Part shown: piece after piece, positions 1 through 11,427 of the stretch
Numbering within the stretch: the first letter of the stretch is position 1
Layout: every line of letters starts with the position of its first letter
Origin: Kalmusia sp. IMI 367209
Taxonomy: Eukaryota; Ascomycota; Dothideomycetes; Pleosporales; Didymosphaeriaceae
Length of the DNA: 64,000 bases
Direction: 5' to 3'
NCBI GenBank assembly: GCA_027946365.1
Contig: JAPEUQ010000010.1
Location: 496,001-560,000 of the forward strand
Notes under the pieces: generated by a model
Told to the model about the DNA's origin: nothing
Databases searched by the model: none
The model's input: the letters and a program-made list of their open reading frames with translations, nothing else
Program-made: the position numbers and the translations under genes

Positions 1-1
1 T

Positions 2-482
2 GAGTGCGCGGCGGGTGAGTACGCAAAGGGCTGGGCGCATTACTTCGAGATGCTACTTGGTCTAGAGACAGACACGAGTGAGCTCATCAACGAGATGATC
101 ACGTCTACACGCAATTTCGGTCGCTGTGGTATCACTGGTGTATATGTTGGCTTTGTATGTTTTCCATCTCCTCACCGTTTATCTTTCTTACTGATTTATC
201 TAGACCAATCACTTCAACATCGGCTCCTTGATGGAACGCGGAATTCGCCTCATCGGCAACGGTCAAGCACCTGTCCACCTTTATTGGGAATCTCTACTTA
301 AGATGATCCAAGATAAGCAGATCGACCCATTGAAGATGGTGTCGCATCGTGTAAGGCTTGAGGACCTTGATAAGGTGTACTACAAATTCGATAACAAGGA
401 TGATGGTATGCAAAAGGTCTTTGTGGAGACAAAGTTCAGTGCACCTCCATGTGAGGGAAGCCCAGAATTGAAGAGGTTTTAG
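2..482 (+). CDS. Zinc-type alcohol dehydrogenase family protein, C-terminal part (5' end outside window)
   Basis: The two visible exons are 2-154 and 204-482. They are split by a 49-nt intron with a GTATGT donor and a TAG acceptor, and the reading frame closes across it. The visible 144 codons read as the C-terminal part of a medium-chain dehydrogenase/reductase close to glutathione-independent formaldehyde dehydrogenases. The supporting stretches are a GVYVGF strand, then NHFNIGSLMERG, a region ending in VSHRVRLEDLDKVYY, and a short tail ending in LKRF. In this family the enzyme oxidises an alcohol or aldehyde with NAD(P). The zinc ligands and most of the cofactor fold lie upstream of the window, so the substrate cannot be judged. 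The gene is convergent with the esterase that follows. Family assignment is fairly safe; the exact substrate is not known. Confidence 0.75.
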
Positions 483-818
483 GTAAGACCGGGGCATGGG
501 GTGCAGGAGGGGTTGCCGGCGTCAGAGGGAGTATGTATGACGAATTGATGCAGTCTGCGTGAATATAACGTAATTATTCAGCAATCGATATAATTTTAAT
601 GCTCTCTTGTATGAGTTATCTTCATGTTTGTAAGCGTAACCTCATACGATCTCCGCCTGCTCAAGGTGGTACTTTCACGTTAGTGTGATAAAACCGCCGA
701 TAAACTCGACACAACGTATTCACCATTCATCCACAGCCTTTCGAAAACGTCCACTCTGTGTTACTTTATGACTCGCAAGATTGACGATCGAATGTTCCAT
801 GATAAAGATAGTACAACC
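483..818. other. Intergenic, convergent 3' ends
   Basis: The 336 bases lie between two convergent genes. I see only presumed 3' untranslated sequence and no coding pattern. Confidence 0.5.
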
Positions 819-1844
819 TCAAAGACCAAACCAGGCTTCTGAGGCATCCAAATGCGACGGCACTGAATGTCCAACGCCCACGGCCCAGATACCTTCTACA
901 TTCGGGCCAAAATCATCCATTCTGTAGTTCTTATCGGGAGTGTCCGGCTTCGACGAGGTCGGTGTCAGGCTAACACCAAAAACATTCGTCCACTGGTCGA
1001 TCGTCTCCTGGTAATTGTTTGGAGAGAGTGTGCCGTCAACGGAACCGTGCCAGATCTGCATACGAGGGCGCGTGCCATTGTAATTAGGGTACATGGCTCG
1101 TGCTACGTTCCCCCATTGTTCTGGGCTTGCCTTGCTATTTCCACCACTGCAGGTGTTGTTCCAAGCAGCAGCAGCTCCAGATGCGGAGACGAAACAGCCG
1201 GCTGGTACACCAGAGTAGAGCGAGACGGCTGTGATAAGATCTGGGTATGTTGCAGCCATGACGTTAGACATCATTGCTAATGAAGATCAGCAGATGTTAT
1301 GTGTTGTCACAGGCGGACTAACCTCCAGACGATCCACCTGTCACGAAGACCTTCTTCGGGTCAATTTTGTACTGTGTGATTGCGTACTTGATCTAAAAGA
1401 TGAATTTATTAGTTAGATGGCTCGAGGGAACGGCCACTTATGGGAACGAACCATGTTCGCAATGGCGTTTGAATCGCCACCACCATTATGGGTCAATGAA
1501 GCCTTGCTCGAGACATCCCAGCATTCCGTCGTGGAGCTTGGCCAGACAGTCACATATCCTTTCCTATCCGATCCCTGATGCCACGGAATCTTGCTGTTTT
1601 GGAAGTACGATTGCGCAGAAGACTGGCAAGAGTGAATGGCGACTACAAGCGCATCGCTCTTTACTGTGTCCGGGACATACACCCACCTATGATCCATGGT
1701 CAGCCTTGTTATGTCATCACTCGCTTTTACCTACATCCCCGGCTTCGCTTTCGCATCGTTGTTATAGTTCGAGATCTGCTTCAACGACGCTGCGAACGTC
1801 CCCGCTCCGAGCGACAATACGGTGGCAAGAGTCGAGTAATGCAT
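819..1844 (-). CDS. Secreted CE1-type esterase (acetylxylan/feruloyl esterase, PHB-depolymerase fold)
   Basis: Four exons join cleanly: 1844-1735, 1686-1452, 1392-1323 and 1276-819, giving 290 aa. The start was chosen because it opens a short signal peptide (MHYSTLATVLSLGAG, cleavage near residue 17) and the first intron restores KPGMWVYVPD, the usual start of this fold. The nucleophile lies in GGSSGAMM (Ser136), created by splicing exon 3 to exon 4. The acid is probably Asp219 in WHGSVDG and the base His275 in GVGHSVP. Members of the family remove acetyl or feruloyl groups from plant xylan outside the cell; which one applies here cannot be told from sequence. The gene is divergent from an AA9 monooxygenase and shares its 795-bp upstream region, which suggests joint induction on plant polysaccharides. 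Confidence 0.88.
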
Positions 1845-1894
1845 GACTACGAAATGTCAAAAATCTTAGACAATAATCTGTACCGAGATATCAG

Positions 1895-1900
1895 GGCTAG
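1895..1900 (+). promoter_or_regulatory. GGCTAG motif, possible XlnR-type site
   Basis: The hexamer fits the GGCTAR consensus bound by XlnR/Xyr1 regulators of xylanase genes. It lies 51 bases upstream of the esterase start, inside the shared promoter. A six-base motif is weak evidence alone; the context of two polysaccharide-degrading genes raises it. Confidence 0.3.
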
Positions 1901-2055
1901 ATATCTATTCATGCCCCATACTCCGCCACACGCGGGGCCATTTTCATTCGTGGAATTTCAGCAATGAAATAGGGAAACTTGGATTGAGCCACAAAGGTCG
2001 TTACTCTAAGACGTTCATCTACAATGACTATCGTTCCAAAATTGAGACGATGCTA

Positions 2056-2061
2056 GGCTAA
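2056..2061 (+). promoter_or_regulatory. GGCTAA motif, possible XlnR-type site
   Basis: This is the most common XlnR/Xyr1 hexamer. It lies about 210 bases upstream of the esterase start and about 580 bases upstream of the AA9 start, so it could serve either gene. Binding is not shown by the sequence. Confidence 0.33.
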
Positions 2062-2639
2062 AGTGCAAGGATAAGCAATCAAGCTTTCTGACAAGCCTTT
2101 TTCAATATCAGCCGGCTACGGACGACGCCCCTGTTACCCCACGATCGTTCACAGGCGAAACTATACCGGCCTTCCTATCATCGTTCTATGCTCAGACTGG
2201 CCTACTCTTGTTAATTGCCACCATGTCTCAGTGTTTGTGCAACCCTATGGAAATGAGTTGACCAATGTCCTTTACCAGGACGTCATGTGTTGCGAATTTA
2301 GATTGAGTGGAGCAAAGACCGGGATGGCAGCAATTTACCCACAGGACGAATGCCGATACTTTATATCTGGATACTCGTGTCAAGAGTGGAATTCATATAG
2401 CGACTTCTGCTGCAACACCTGAGGATCTGTGGGGTGTGTTATTTGTGTTTCCACCGCCAATTTCTTCCCTCACATGAGGTACGTCAACCTCGGATATCCT
2501 GGCTTCCTCTAATGCTGCCCCGTATCACACTATATCACTGATATTGTCACCACGTGCAGAGCCACATGCTAACGTGTGGACTACTCCAAGTTTTGTATCC
2601 AGTGCTAATCGTCCTACGTAGTCCACTGCACAACTAACT

Positions 2640-3627
2640 ATGCGGTCTCCTTCGGTCCTCGCCATAGGCTTCCTCGCCTACCAAGCTTCCGCCCATGGTG
2701 GGTGTCTTAATTATACTGTTGGTGATACCTGGTACCCAGGGTACGTACTCATGCTCCCTACTCGGTCCATATCCGCACTCCAACTAACTCGCGCCTAAGC
2801 TACTCTCCCGACGCCGACCAAAGCTTTCAAGATGCCGCTCCTTGGATGGTCCAGCGCAAATGGATAACCGTAGATCCCATCTTTGAAACCACAAATCTCT
2901 CCCTCCCATGCAACACGCCCGGTAAGCAGCAGCACCGCATCACACTCGTCACTGGATAACTCTCTAACTACGACATGTGCGAGTGGCCAGGCTCCCCCCC
3001 GCCCGCTCCTACATCCCCATTCTCCCCGGCCAGAACATCACCGCAGTCTACATGTACTGGGTGCACACGGTCGGGCCCATGATCGCCTGGATGGCGCACT
3101 GCCCCGCCGACGACTGCGCGACGGCCGACCCAGCGTCTCTCTCCTGGTTCAAGATCGGGCAAAAGGGGCTACAAGACGGCACCATCGAGCTAGGCAACTG
3201 GTTCCAGAAGACATTTTCGAAATGGGATGGGAGTCCGAGTCTGTGGAGCGAGACGATACCCGCGGGACTAAAGAAGGGAAAGTACCTTGTCAGACACGAG
3301 ATTGTGAGCTTGCATAGTGCGCATAAGCCGCAGTTTTATCCCGAGTGTGCGCATCTAGATGTTGGGGGCGAGGGCGCCGCGGAGCCGAGCAGCGAGTATC
3401 TGGTCAAGATTCCGGGGGTGTGGAGCATGGATCGTGAGTCTTGTGGTAGAAAGAAATGGCGTGGGAGTAGTCGCTAATGGGGAGTAGAGCCTGAGATCAA
3501 TATTGATGTCTATGCGCCTGGAGTGTCGAATAGCACGGTAAGTTCTGTGTTTGCGCGAAGGGAAATGGGATGCTGATTTGGATAGACGTATAATATTCCA
3601 GGACCGCCGGTATGGACTGGAGTTTAG
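2640..3627 (+). CDS. Secreted AA9 lytic polysaccharide monooxygenase
   Basis: Five exons (2640-2740, 2800-2921, 2984-3433, 3488-3537, 3586-3627) give 254 aa with every phase closing. A signal peptide of 18 residues ends in ASA and leaves His19 as the first mature residue (HGG), as the copper histidine brace of AA9 requires. The second brace histidine is His102 in WVHTVGP. The axial region contains His179, Gln191 and Tyr193 in HKPQFYPEC. The tail ends TYNIPGPPVW, typical for the family. AA9 enzymes cleave cellulose or other beta-glucans oxidatively outside the cell using copper and a peroxide or oxygen co-substrate. There is no cellulose-binding module. The start of exon 3 is the least certain edge: I used the AG at 2982-2983 because the more obvious AG at 2989-2990 breaks the phase. 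Confidence 0.9.
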
Positions 3628-3859
3628 GTCGTCATGGGAGAGCTCTGGTATTCAGCGAGAGTATTCGATGAATTGCATTGCGTAATCATCTTCTCTAGCA
3701 ATCAAGAATCGACTGGGAGTTTGCCACGTTTACCACCATTTTATTGCCCAACTTAAGCATATATGTACTCCCTAATGTATTGTCTAAGGCATTAGACCAG
3801 TGAAGACCCACCATCCATCTAAACGAAAGTTAACCTAGAGTTAGATAGGAGAATTTTCC

Positions 3860-5621
3860 TTAGCCCCTAGCAGCCCGCCTATTCATCATAATCCTATGCC
3901 TCGCAGCGTAGTCGTCCCCAGCACCCATATCCTTCTTGCTGCTCTTCCACTCCTCCGTCTTTGTGTTGTCCATTTCAGCAATCAGCACGCGAATCTGATG
4001 CCTGACCACCTTCAGCAGCAGATTATCCCTCAACTCCTCGGGGATATCCACAATGGGGATCGTATGCTTTTTCTTAGCCTCAGTGTCGGCGTCTTTGGCC
4101 TTCTTATCGTCTTTCTTCTTCGTGTCGACAGCCTTCCCACAGGTAGAGCACTTAGTCGCGCAGGTGCAAACATCTTCTTTCTTCTCCTTCTCAGCGGATG
4201 AGGAAGAAGTCGGGTCAGCAGCAGGCGCCTCGTCTTCCGGCGCAGAATCCGCCTCGGCCGCATCTACAATCTCGAAATCATCACCCTTGAAGCCCCGCAC
4301 GAGACTCAACAGCGACATCACAAACAGCTCCTTCAGATACGCGAAGCTGAAACCCTCGGTCAGCTGCGCCACCACACTGCACAACTCGTCGGGGAACTCC
4401 AGACCCTCGTTTCGCCTGAGCAGCTTCTCGCGCCAGTACTCGGCGTAGAGCGTGCGTTCCTTCTCGCCGGGCAGCTTGAAGTGGTACTTGCGGTCGAAAC
4501 GTGAGGGGCGCTTCGCGATGGCCGGGTCGAGCTTGTCGAGGTGGTTGGTCGATCCGATCATCAAGATGCCGTCATTCGATTCCAAACCATCCACTTCGTT
4601 GAGGAAGTACGAGCGGATGTTGTCGTCGACGAGGGAATCGAGGTCCTCGAAGATGAGCAGGCAAGGGGCACACCTGCGCGCCTGCTGGAAAATCTGCCGG
4701 ATAGAGTACTGCTCCGTATTGCACTTTGTTTCGAAGCTCTTGACGTACAGGCTTGACACCTGGTCGGGTCTCGCGTACAAGCTGTTGATTAGCGCCTTGA
4801 TGCTGACCGTCTTCCCGTTTCCGGGGACGCCGTGCAGGATGATGCCGCGTTTCCAGGGGACGGCATACTGGCCGTAGAGCTCCTGGTTATCGAAGAAGCC
4901 CTGCACATCCTGGATGAGATGGTCTTTCATGTCCGGGTCGAGGATGACGTCAGACCAGGAGGAGCCCTCGACGGCTTTCCAGAGCTCCTTTGATTTCTCC
5001 CAGTAGCCGTTATCGAAGACCCAGATTTCTTCGTGGAGAAGAGAAGACCATTTGCCTGCGGCGAGGACGAGGGCGTCGGTCTCGGCGCAGTGGCCGTCCG
5101 TGACGTTCTGGTCGGAGGCGGAGCGGAGATGCAGGATAAAGAAGGTACGAGAGGGGGATTGGAGGGGATCGCGGTAGACGAGGTGGTATACGATGAAGGT
5201 TTTGGATTCCCATTCGTAGGAGAACCTGGTTCGATATCAATTCCGACATCCTCTACGACTTTTCATAGGTAGATACGACAAGGCATACATACCTGGCGAA
5301 ATGATAGTCATCCTGCAACCTCCCCGGATGCGTCTTCTTCTCCACTCCCGTCCCGACCGGCTTCCATTCTCTTGTCGCATTGAAGGTCTCCTCCTCCGCG
5401 TCAGCCTTTGCAGTCGCCTTCCCCGCAGCGGCGAACTCCAGAAGTGAGCACGACCCCGCGTCGACAGCGGTGACGTGATACTCGGGGTACTCCTCACGAA
5501 TGAAATTTAGGACACTCTGCTTAGTCTCGATGCGCTCGCCGCTAGCATGCTGCTTAAAGGTGTTGAAGACGTGTTTATCGTTCTCCGTCGTGGAGGCGGC
5601 GATATCGTTTGAGGAAGACAT
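3860..5621 (-). CDS. BCS1-like AAA ATPase with a cysteine-rich insertion
   Basis: Two exons (5621-5293 and 5225-3860) encode 564 aa. The AAA module is complete. Walker A is GVPGNGKT at about residues 242-249, Walker B is LLIFED at about 299-304, and a second region of homology reads TNHLDKLDPAIAKRPSRFDRKY. The layout follows fungal BCS1-like proteins, but no N-terminal membrane helix is visible, so this is probably a soluble relative rather than the mitochondrial Rieske-protein translocase itself. After the ATPase core there is a low-complexity acidic stretch, then four cysteines (about residues 463, 465, 469 and 472; pattern CxCx3CxxC) inside a lysine-rich segment, which could bind metal. 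The partner or substrate is unknown. It is convergent with the AA9 gene. Confidence 0.85.
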
Positions 5622-6755
5622 GATTCAACAACACAATGTGATATCTTTGAGAAGGGTAGTACAAAGTGGCAAAGTGGCGATTAAGTACCAAGTCGATTCA
5701 ATCCTGATGGATCTTGCTGGATCTCAGGACGAAAGAGCTGGTTTATATATCTCTACGATGCGCCAGCGGCCGCCCACACACGCACATCTGAGCAGACCAT
5801 ACCTCAAGCTAGACCGCCCTAGACATAGCAAACGGTGAAGGCATGTACGCATAGTAGTGGATACGAATGCACACAAGAGTTACTATCTGCGCGCAGGCAG
5901 CATCAGACTAGGCAGCCACAGTGCTCCAGGATTAGTTGGCCCCAACCAGACCCCAGACTGGGGAGTAAGACGAGCGGGGAGGTGCGTGGCGTAACGCTGC
6001 TCACGATCATCGTGGGCGTCTCATAGGTCGATAAAAACACAGATGTGGTTCAGATGCTTGGCTACTGGACAAGCCAGGATGGCGGTGCCCTGGTACGCCA
6101 CCTCACCCCTGTTCCTCTTGCTGCAAAAGATCGGCAAGAGATTGCGGCCTCGAACTATCATGGGCCGGCTGGCTGTGCATTCGGTAACTCGGTGAGTTTA
6201 TGAAGATACAGATGTGTACAGGGACCACAACTCGTCCTGGACCGGCCGCTGTACCAAGGACAGGGACAAGGGCTCGTGAAGCGACGCTAGTCTACATCCG
6301 GGCTGTATTTCGGATGTACTCACAAGGCTGAGGCTCTTGTTCGTATCGGTCATTGTCGATTTCAGTAGATTCTTCCAGATGGAGTAAACCCGAACAGAAG
6401 AGCCTCAAAAAATTGTTCACGTGGCGTATTACATGCATGGAGGTACTATCGAGCAGTCCGCAAACGGCCTGAACAAGAACATGGAGAAGCGATGGTTATG
6501 CTTTCAAACTCAAATCTTTCCAAAGATTCGAGCCTCATCACAAGACAGCAAATTGGTCTCGCATGTCAATTCATGCAATTGATTCCATTGGTATCTGATC
6601 AAACATTCCCTCGCGTTCCAGCAAAGGGGATCCCACTCATTCGGACGTAAGCCCAACCCTCATGCTACTGAGGATGTAGCCATCCAAGCCAAATACTCCC
6701 ATTATACCATGCACATGCAATCGAATCGTAAGCGGTCGTAAGAGGCGCTGTTCGT
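5622..6755. other. Intergenic, no gene seen
   Basis: About 1.1 kb upstream of the BCS1-like gene and downstream of the Rtc3-like gene. Open frames here are short and lack codon pattern or domains. I found no RNA gene or repeat. Confidence 0.4.
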
Positions 6756-7304
6756 CTAGTGAGCAACGGTGCCGCCCTTGGTGATGTTTGTGTCGCCTTG
6801 GCGCTCCCTCGCCTAGTTCCCGTTAGCATACGTCGAAGGAATTGTGTATATGGAGAGAAGGGTGTGCACATGTAAATGTGCGAAGAGGTAAAAACATACA
6901 TCACTCTCTTGGAGGGAACCCTTCTCAATAATGGCCTTCACAACGTCCTCTTCCTTGGAAGTGCCAAACTCGTTCTCCAGCTGGCTGTTGCTAGCCGTGT
7001 CGAGGATGCCCTGGTTGCCTTGCCTGCCATTTCCGTTAGCACGATGTCCTTCGCATCATGTAACGTGCCCCGCAGGTAGCTGCAGGTAGCTAGGAGCTAG
7101 GGTGCAATGACACGTATGCGGGGCACTTAGCTGAACTTACTTGTGCGTGATGAAGACCTTCCAGCCGCTCACGACCTGCGCCAGCGGCACCGAGGAGTCC
7201 TCCTTCCAGCTCTTGACCGCATCGGCGCTGTCTACGAAGATGATGAAGTCGTCCTCCTTGCCCTTGTAGTGCACCTTGGTCTGCTGGTCGTTTCCGCGAG
7301 GCAT
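6756..7304 (-). CDS. RTC3: Rtc3-like protein with SBDS N-terminal fold
   Basis: Three exons (7304-7141, 7023-6900, 6812-6756) give 114 aa, the size of yeast Rtc3 (YHR087W). The sequence begins MPRGNDQQTKVHYKGKEDD, has the SBDS-like FIIFVDS strand, then GWKVFITHKQGNQG, a TASNSQLENEFGT loop and a basic tail ending TKGGTVAH. The family is the free-standing version of the SBDS N-terminal domain. In yeast it is linked to RNA metabolism and telomere-capping phenotypes; the molecular role is not settled. I chose the ATG at 7304 although the frame stays open upstream to 7574, because the upstream part has no family counterpart and is probably leader sequence. Confidence 0.85.
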
Positions 7305-8013
7305 GGCTGCGAGAAGTGTCTGTTTATCAAAGGCGTGTGTAGAGAGGTGAGAATTGGGATGTAAATCGAATTCGAGTAGATTGAGCGTGTATTCGAGAGT
7401 TATGGAGTTACAGGTGAGGGGCTGACGGCAGCGGTGTGCTTTTGTAGCTCGTGTGAGCTCTCGGCGGGGCACCTCATGCGGTACGTCATTGCCAAGCCCC
7501 ATCCTTCTCCCACCTTCCACACCACGAACGAGCCTCGCACTGGCCTGCACCCTGCCGAAACACCATACTGCCAAGTTTCTCCGTGCCTATACTATATCCG
7601 TGCTCCAAATTACAGATGACGCTATTCTCATATCGTAATTGCTACTTATCCAATATAATCGCTTGCTGCTTGGGCATCGCGTGCCCAAGGACCCATGACG
7701 TCATCAGTTTCCGATAGCCCAAGCCTCAGCAAACGCTCAACTGCGGGTGTGCCTTGCAGCAGAGCCCTATGATCTGCATGTGCCCTCCGTTTCATGCCGT
7801 CCAACCTCCCTTCTAAACCGTTGATATCGCACCTATACTTCCCTAGAATGCCCTCTCGTCTTGAACAAGAATAGCTCAGGTCATTGCATCATAACAATCC
7901 TCCAATCTGCCCGCCTCCTTTCTGCCATTCAAGATCCCTCAGATAGTAAGACAATCCAAGTCTTCCTACCAGTTAGTTCTTCGATTCAACTCATCATCTC
8001 TCGTCATTTGACA
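7305..8013. other. Intergenic, no gene seen
   Basis: About 0.7 kb upstream of the Rtc3-like gene and downstream of the RhoGEF gene, both on the minus strand. It contains pyrimidine-rich stretches that fit a fungal promoter and leader. No coding signal was found. Confidence 0.4.
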
Positions 8014-11000
8014 CTATACCCAAAACTTGAAGATCCTGCTTCTGCTCTTCAAAAACTTTTTCGCTGGTGGGGGTGAACCAGACGACCCGTTTTGTCGCGC
8101 TCTACATTCTCGTACATCCTTCCTCTTTTGCTTCTCGTTCTCTTGGTTCTTGGTTGTTTCAAAAACAGGCTCGGTCGGATGCGGTGCCGTGGTGTGGGAC
8201 GCCATGGAAGTTCTTCGGCTCTCAACACGACTGCTCGTGTCCGTTCCAGGGAGGCTGATGAGATGCGATGAGAGACGCCGTGTACGCTTTGGCTTCCCGG
8301 GCGTACTCTTCTCGCTCCAACGTTCGGTTCCTGCAGCTCGATTTGCAAGCCGCCGACGGCGACTTGAAGGCCTGGTGTCCTGAAGTTCAAAATCCGTGGG
8401 CAGGAATGCAGCCGGTGCATTGTGAAAGTCGACGACTGCTGGGGCGGGCCGGCGATCTGCTATAGCGTGTCCGCGTAGGTTTCCGTGCGACATCTTGTGC
8501 ACTTTGCTGCTGTTTGAATCTTCTGAACGTGTGTTGCTCACGCTCGAGAAGCTAGGCGAACGACGAGAGAAATTGCTAGCAATGCTGGCCATGCTGAGTT
8601 TTCTCATGACCGAATTCGCCGATGCACGGATTTGATTCTCGACCCTTCGATTGCTCATACCGGGAAAAGGTAAGATATCTTTCGTCCAAACATCCTCCAA
8701 TGCCGTCTCCAAACGAATTCTTTCGGCCCTTCTTGGAGCTAGAGTAGGAACATGACTTGTAGACAGATGCGATTGCGACCGGGTAACCAAGTTCGGCGCA
8801 AATGGCGGTGGTGGCTCTGGGGATTTTTGCGCCTGAGTGTTCTTGATGATGACCTGTGTCAATTGTGTCTTCGAACCGAGCGTTGCGGCTCTGTGGACTG
8901 ACATGCGCCGCACCAGGCTGTCTGCATGCCCAAAAACAGGGCCAATTGATTTGATGTCCAAAGATAATGATGAGAACATGTCTTGCATAGTTGACTGTCC
9001 TTCGACAAAGTCATGTGTCTCGCATACAATGCGTTGACGAAGTTGTTTCTTCCAGACTTCCTCCTCGTGGGAGGAGCAGGCGCTTAGGATAATTTCGTGT
9101 AGGCGATGACCGTGTTCGAACACCAATTTCCAAGAATATGGTGCGGTGTGACATTGAAGTCCTCATAATTAGTAAGTCAGGGTTGCAATAAATCCAAGAA
9201 TTGACTTACCTCGCCCGTTGTCTGTCTCTTCGATGCTTCCGTTGGCGAGTGCAATAGATGCTATAACGCTATATGGCGTGAAGAACCGGCCTGCATTCGC
9301 AAGAACCAGACATGATTTGTACAAGACACACACCATGTACTGGCCTTTTACACGATCAGATGTCTGATAAGCCACATGTAGTACACCGCAGACGAGGACA
9401 TGGCCAAGCAATCGGAAAATGAGCGCCCTAGAAATAGTCTGTCTTGCTCAGTAAAACATATGAAACTGAGACAGATCGCGCACCTGCTCTTGAAACATCA
9501 AGCGATCTTGCAGTTGCCAGGTTATTTCAATTAGCCGCCGCGTCTTGGGATCATCCTTGGCTTTGTTGACCTCGCGGATTGTCTCTTGTAGCCTGAACAG
9601 TGCTTTCTCGACCTCGCCGTGCGCTTCCGGGTCGTCATAGACAGGTGTGTGACGGCAAAGATCTCCAAATAGGAGTGGATATTTGCACACTCTTTGAATG
9701 GGCTAAACAAAATCTCAGTGAACCAGAACAAGTGTGAATGTATAAACGGACCTTGATGAGTAGATCAGGGAAACTCAGAGCTTTGCGACTGCTCGTCGTG
9801 CGGTTATTTTCTGAAGCGACAACCTTAGACAGGGCTTCGACTCCACGTTCGTACTCATGCCAGCCATGCAATCCCTTACAGGTCGCGGTCAGATCCTGAG
9901 ACATCGTAGTCCAGTGAGCACCATATTCCTCGTATGTGAAGAAACGTTTCATCTGGAAAACATTCAGTAGAGATACCAAGCGCAGTGTACTTTTTGCCCA
10001 CATGTTTATTGAAAATCCTAGCAATCTCTCCAATTGTCTTGGTATCAGTTACAAGTCCTTGCGGTCGTCTATCAGGTGATCGTCCAATATCTAAGGAATG
10101 CCTGAGTCTTCGAGTGATCTTGTGCTCTGCAAAGCGCCCAGGCATTAGATCTGCGCTGTGAAAGCGAATATGTTTCGCTTTCGTGACAGGATACGTCTCT
10201 TGATGCGTGCTCTGAGTGAAATCTGCCTGAGGAATCACTTGATGAAGCTCAGCAAGCAAGTCTTCGTGTAGCTGCAAAATTTGAGAGATGTTTTGTTGAA
10301 TCGATGCTCGCGTATGGGCTGGTAATGCGGGAATGCCGCTTAAAAGAGTGAAATAATCCTACGCAGATATAAATACCCGCTCATGACATACAGAGCTGGG
10401 AGCGGAAACGTACATTGACCAAAACCTTGAGGTCGGCAATGTAACTCTCCTCTGTGGAGATAAGCTCTTCGACAATCTTGCGGCGCTGAACGGATCGTAC
10501 CCAGGCTCCCTCGTCGATGATGGACCCTAAGGCTCCACCATGACTATCTGTGGATTTTCGCGCTTCCGAATAGTGACTGCTTCTTTTTCCTAGACGAGCT
10601 TTGTCTGAAAAACCTCCTGCATCTGAGCGAGGAGCAATGCTTGCACTGGCTATAGTGATCGACGCAGACCTCACTGCTGTAACACACCCCAAAGACGATG
10701 ACATAGAATCAGAAAATCGTCGCATTGTTCCAGTCATCGGGACGATTGGTGGAAATAACATCGTGACATCTTCAATCGTTTCGACCGCTAGCGTAGGTAC
10801 TTCGGAGGTAGGGTCTTTACGTCGGTGAATATGCCGGCGCCTCAGAGTACTCACCCACCGTCGGAATGGCTGCAAATTGACATTATCTGATATGGCTACT
10901 GCTTGTTCTCCGTGGGCTTCGCTCGCTGTGTTGTCTGACCACCGTCCTTCCGGGAGCGGGATGTGTATGGCATCGTAAAGGTTGAAGAAATCCGTGTCAT

Positions 11001-11427
11001 CGTCGGTATTACTATCCACTATCATAGGCTCGGTCTCACGTGTGGTCACTCTCGTTCTCCTCGAGGAAGGGTTAGTGGACGTAGGTATCCTCGAGAACGA
11101 AAGAGTTGGGCGGTTGAGGCCACAGCCTCGCTTTCGGGGCCCATTGTCATTGAGACCGGCGTGGATGCCATTCCCCTCCTTCTCCGGAACGAGGTCTAGA
11201 AGGGAACATGAGGCGAGCGGGGGAGTGTTCTCCGTTCCTCGAAGCCAGTCACCGGCTCTATTCGAGCCGAGAGAATAAAGGGAGCATGCTGAAGCGTTAC
11301 GAGACGTGATGTCGCGAAGAGCACCAATGGTTACGTCTTTGAGTGGCGAGCATGAAGTGAGGTAGGGATTGTCGCTGAAGGAGCGCTTGAGAGGGCTATG
11401 AGGCCGGAGGGACAGCACGTAGGCCAT
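8014..11427 (-). CDS. Dbl-family Rho guanine nucleotide exchange factor (DH-PH)
   Basis: Six exons (11427-10414, 10358-10002, 9952-9752, 9702-9473, 9427-9210, 9161-8014) give about 1055 aa. The first 320 residues are Ser/Arg-rich and probably disordered. The DH domain starts at about residue 315 with RKIVEELISTEESYIADLKVLVN, runs through IFNKHMKRFFTYEEYG, and contains the conserved helix PIQRVCKYPLLFGDL that contacts the GTPase. A PH-like region follows (LLGHVLVCGVLHVAYQ, VKGQYMVCVLYKSCLVLA, APYSWKLVFEHG). The last 270 residues are basic and Ser-rich. Such proteins load GTP on Rho or Cdc42 GTPases to direct polarity and wall synthesis at the cortex. The edge between exons 4 and 5 is uncertain: donors are weak, and I chose 9473 because it closes the frame. 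The exon 2 donor GTGGGC is also unusual but is required by phase. Confidence 0.85.

Larger units (their letters stand above)
1845..2639. other. Shared divergent promoter of the esterase and the AA9 gene
   Basis: This 795-bp stretch lies between two start codons that point away from each other. It holds two GGCTAR motifs (annotated separately) and SYGGRG-type motifs, for example near 1932 and 2429, which fit carbon-catabolite control by a CreA-like factor but are short enough to occur by chance. A small open frame at 2231-2422 encodes a cysteine-rich peptide tail (seven Cys in the last 45 codons, ending in two adjacent Cys). It has no good ATG, so I do not call it a gene. Confidence 0.5.

Noticed and set aside
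2984..2991. AG at 2989-2990 as acceptor for exon 3 of the AA9 gene
   Set aside because: It shifts the frame; the AG six or seven bases earlier keeps the phase and the total length divisible by three.
7305..7574. N-terminal extension of the Rtc3-like protein
   Set aside because: The frame is open, but the extra residues have no family counterpart and the ATG at 7304 gives the expected length.
10000..10050. Alternative GTACAC donor for exon 2 of the RhoGEF gene
   Set aside because: It looks like a better donor, but its phase leads to an immediate stop; the GTGGGC donor gives the conserved NKHMKRFF junction.
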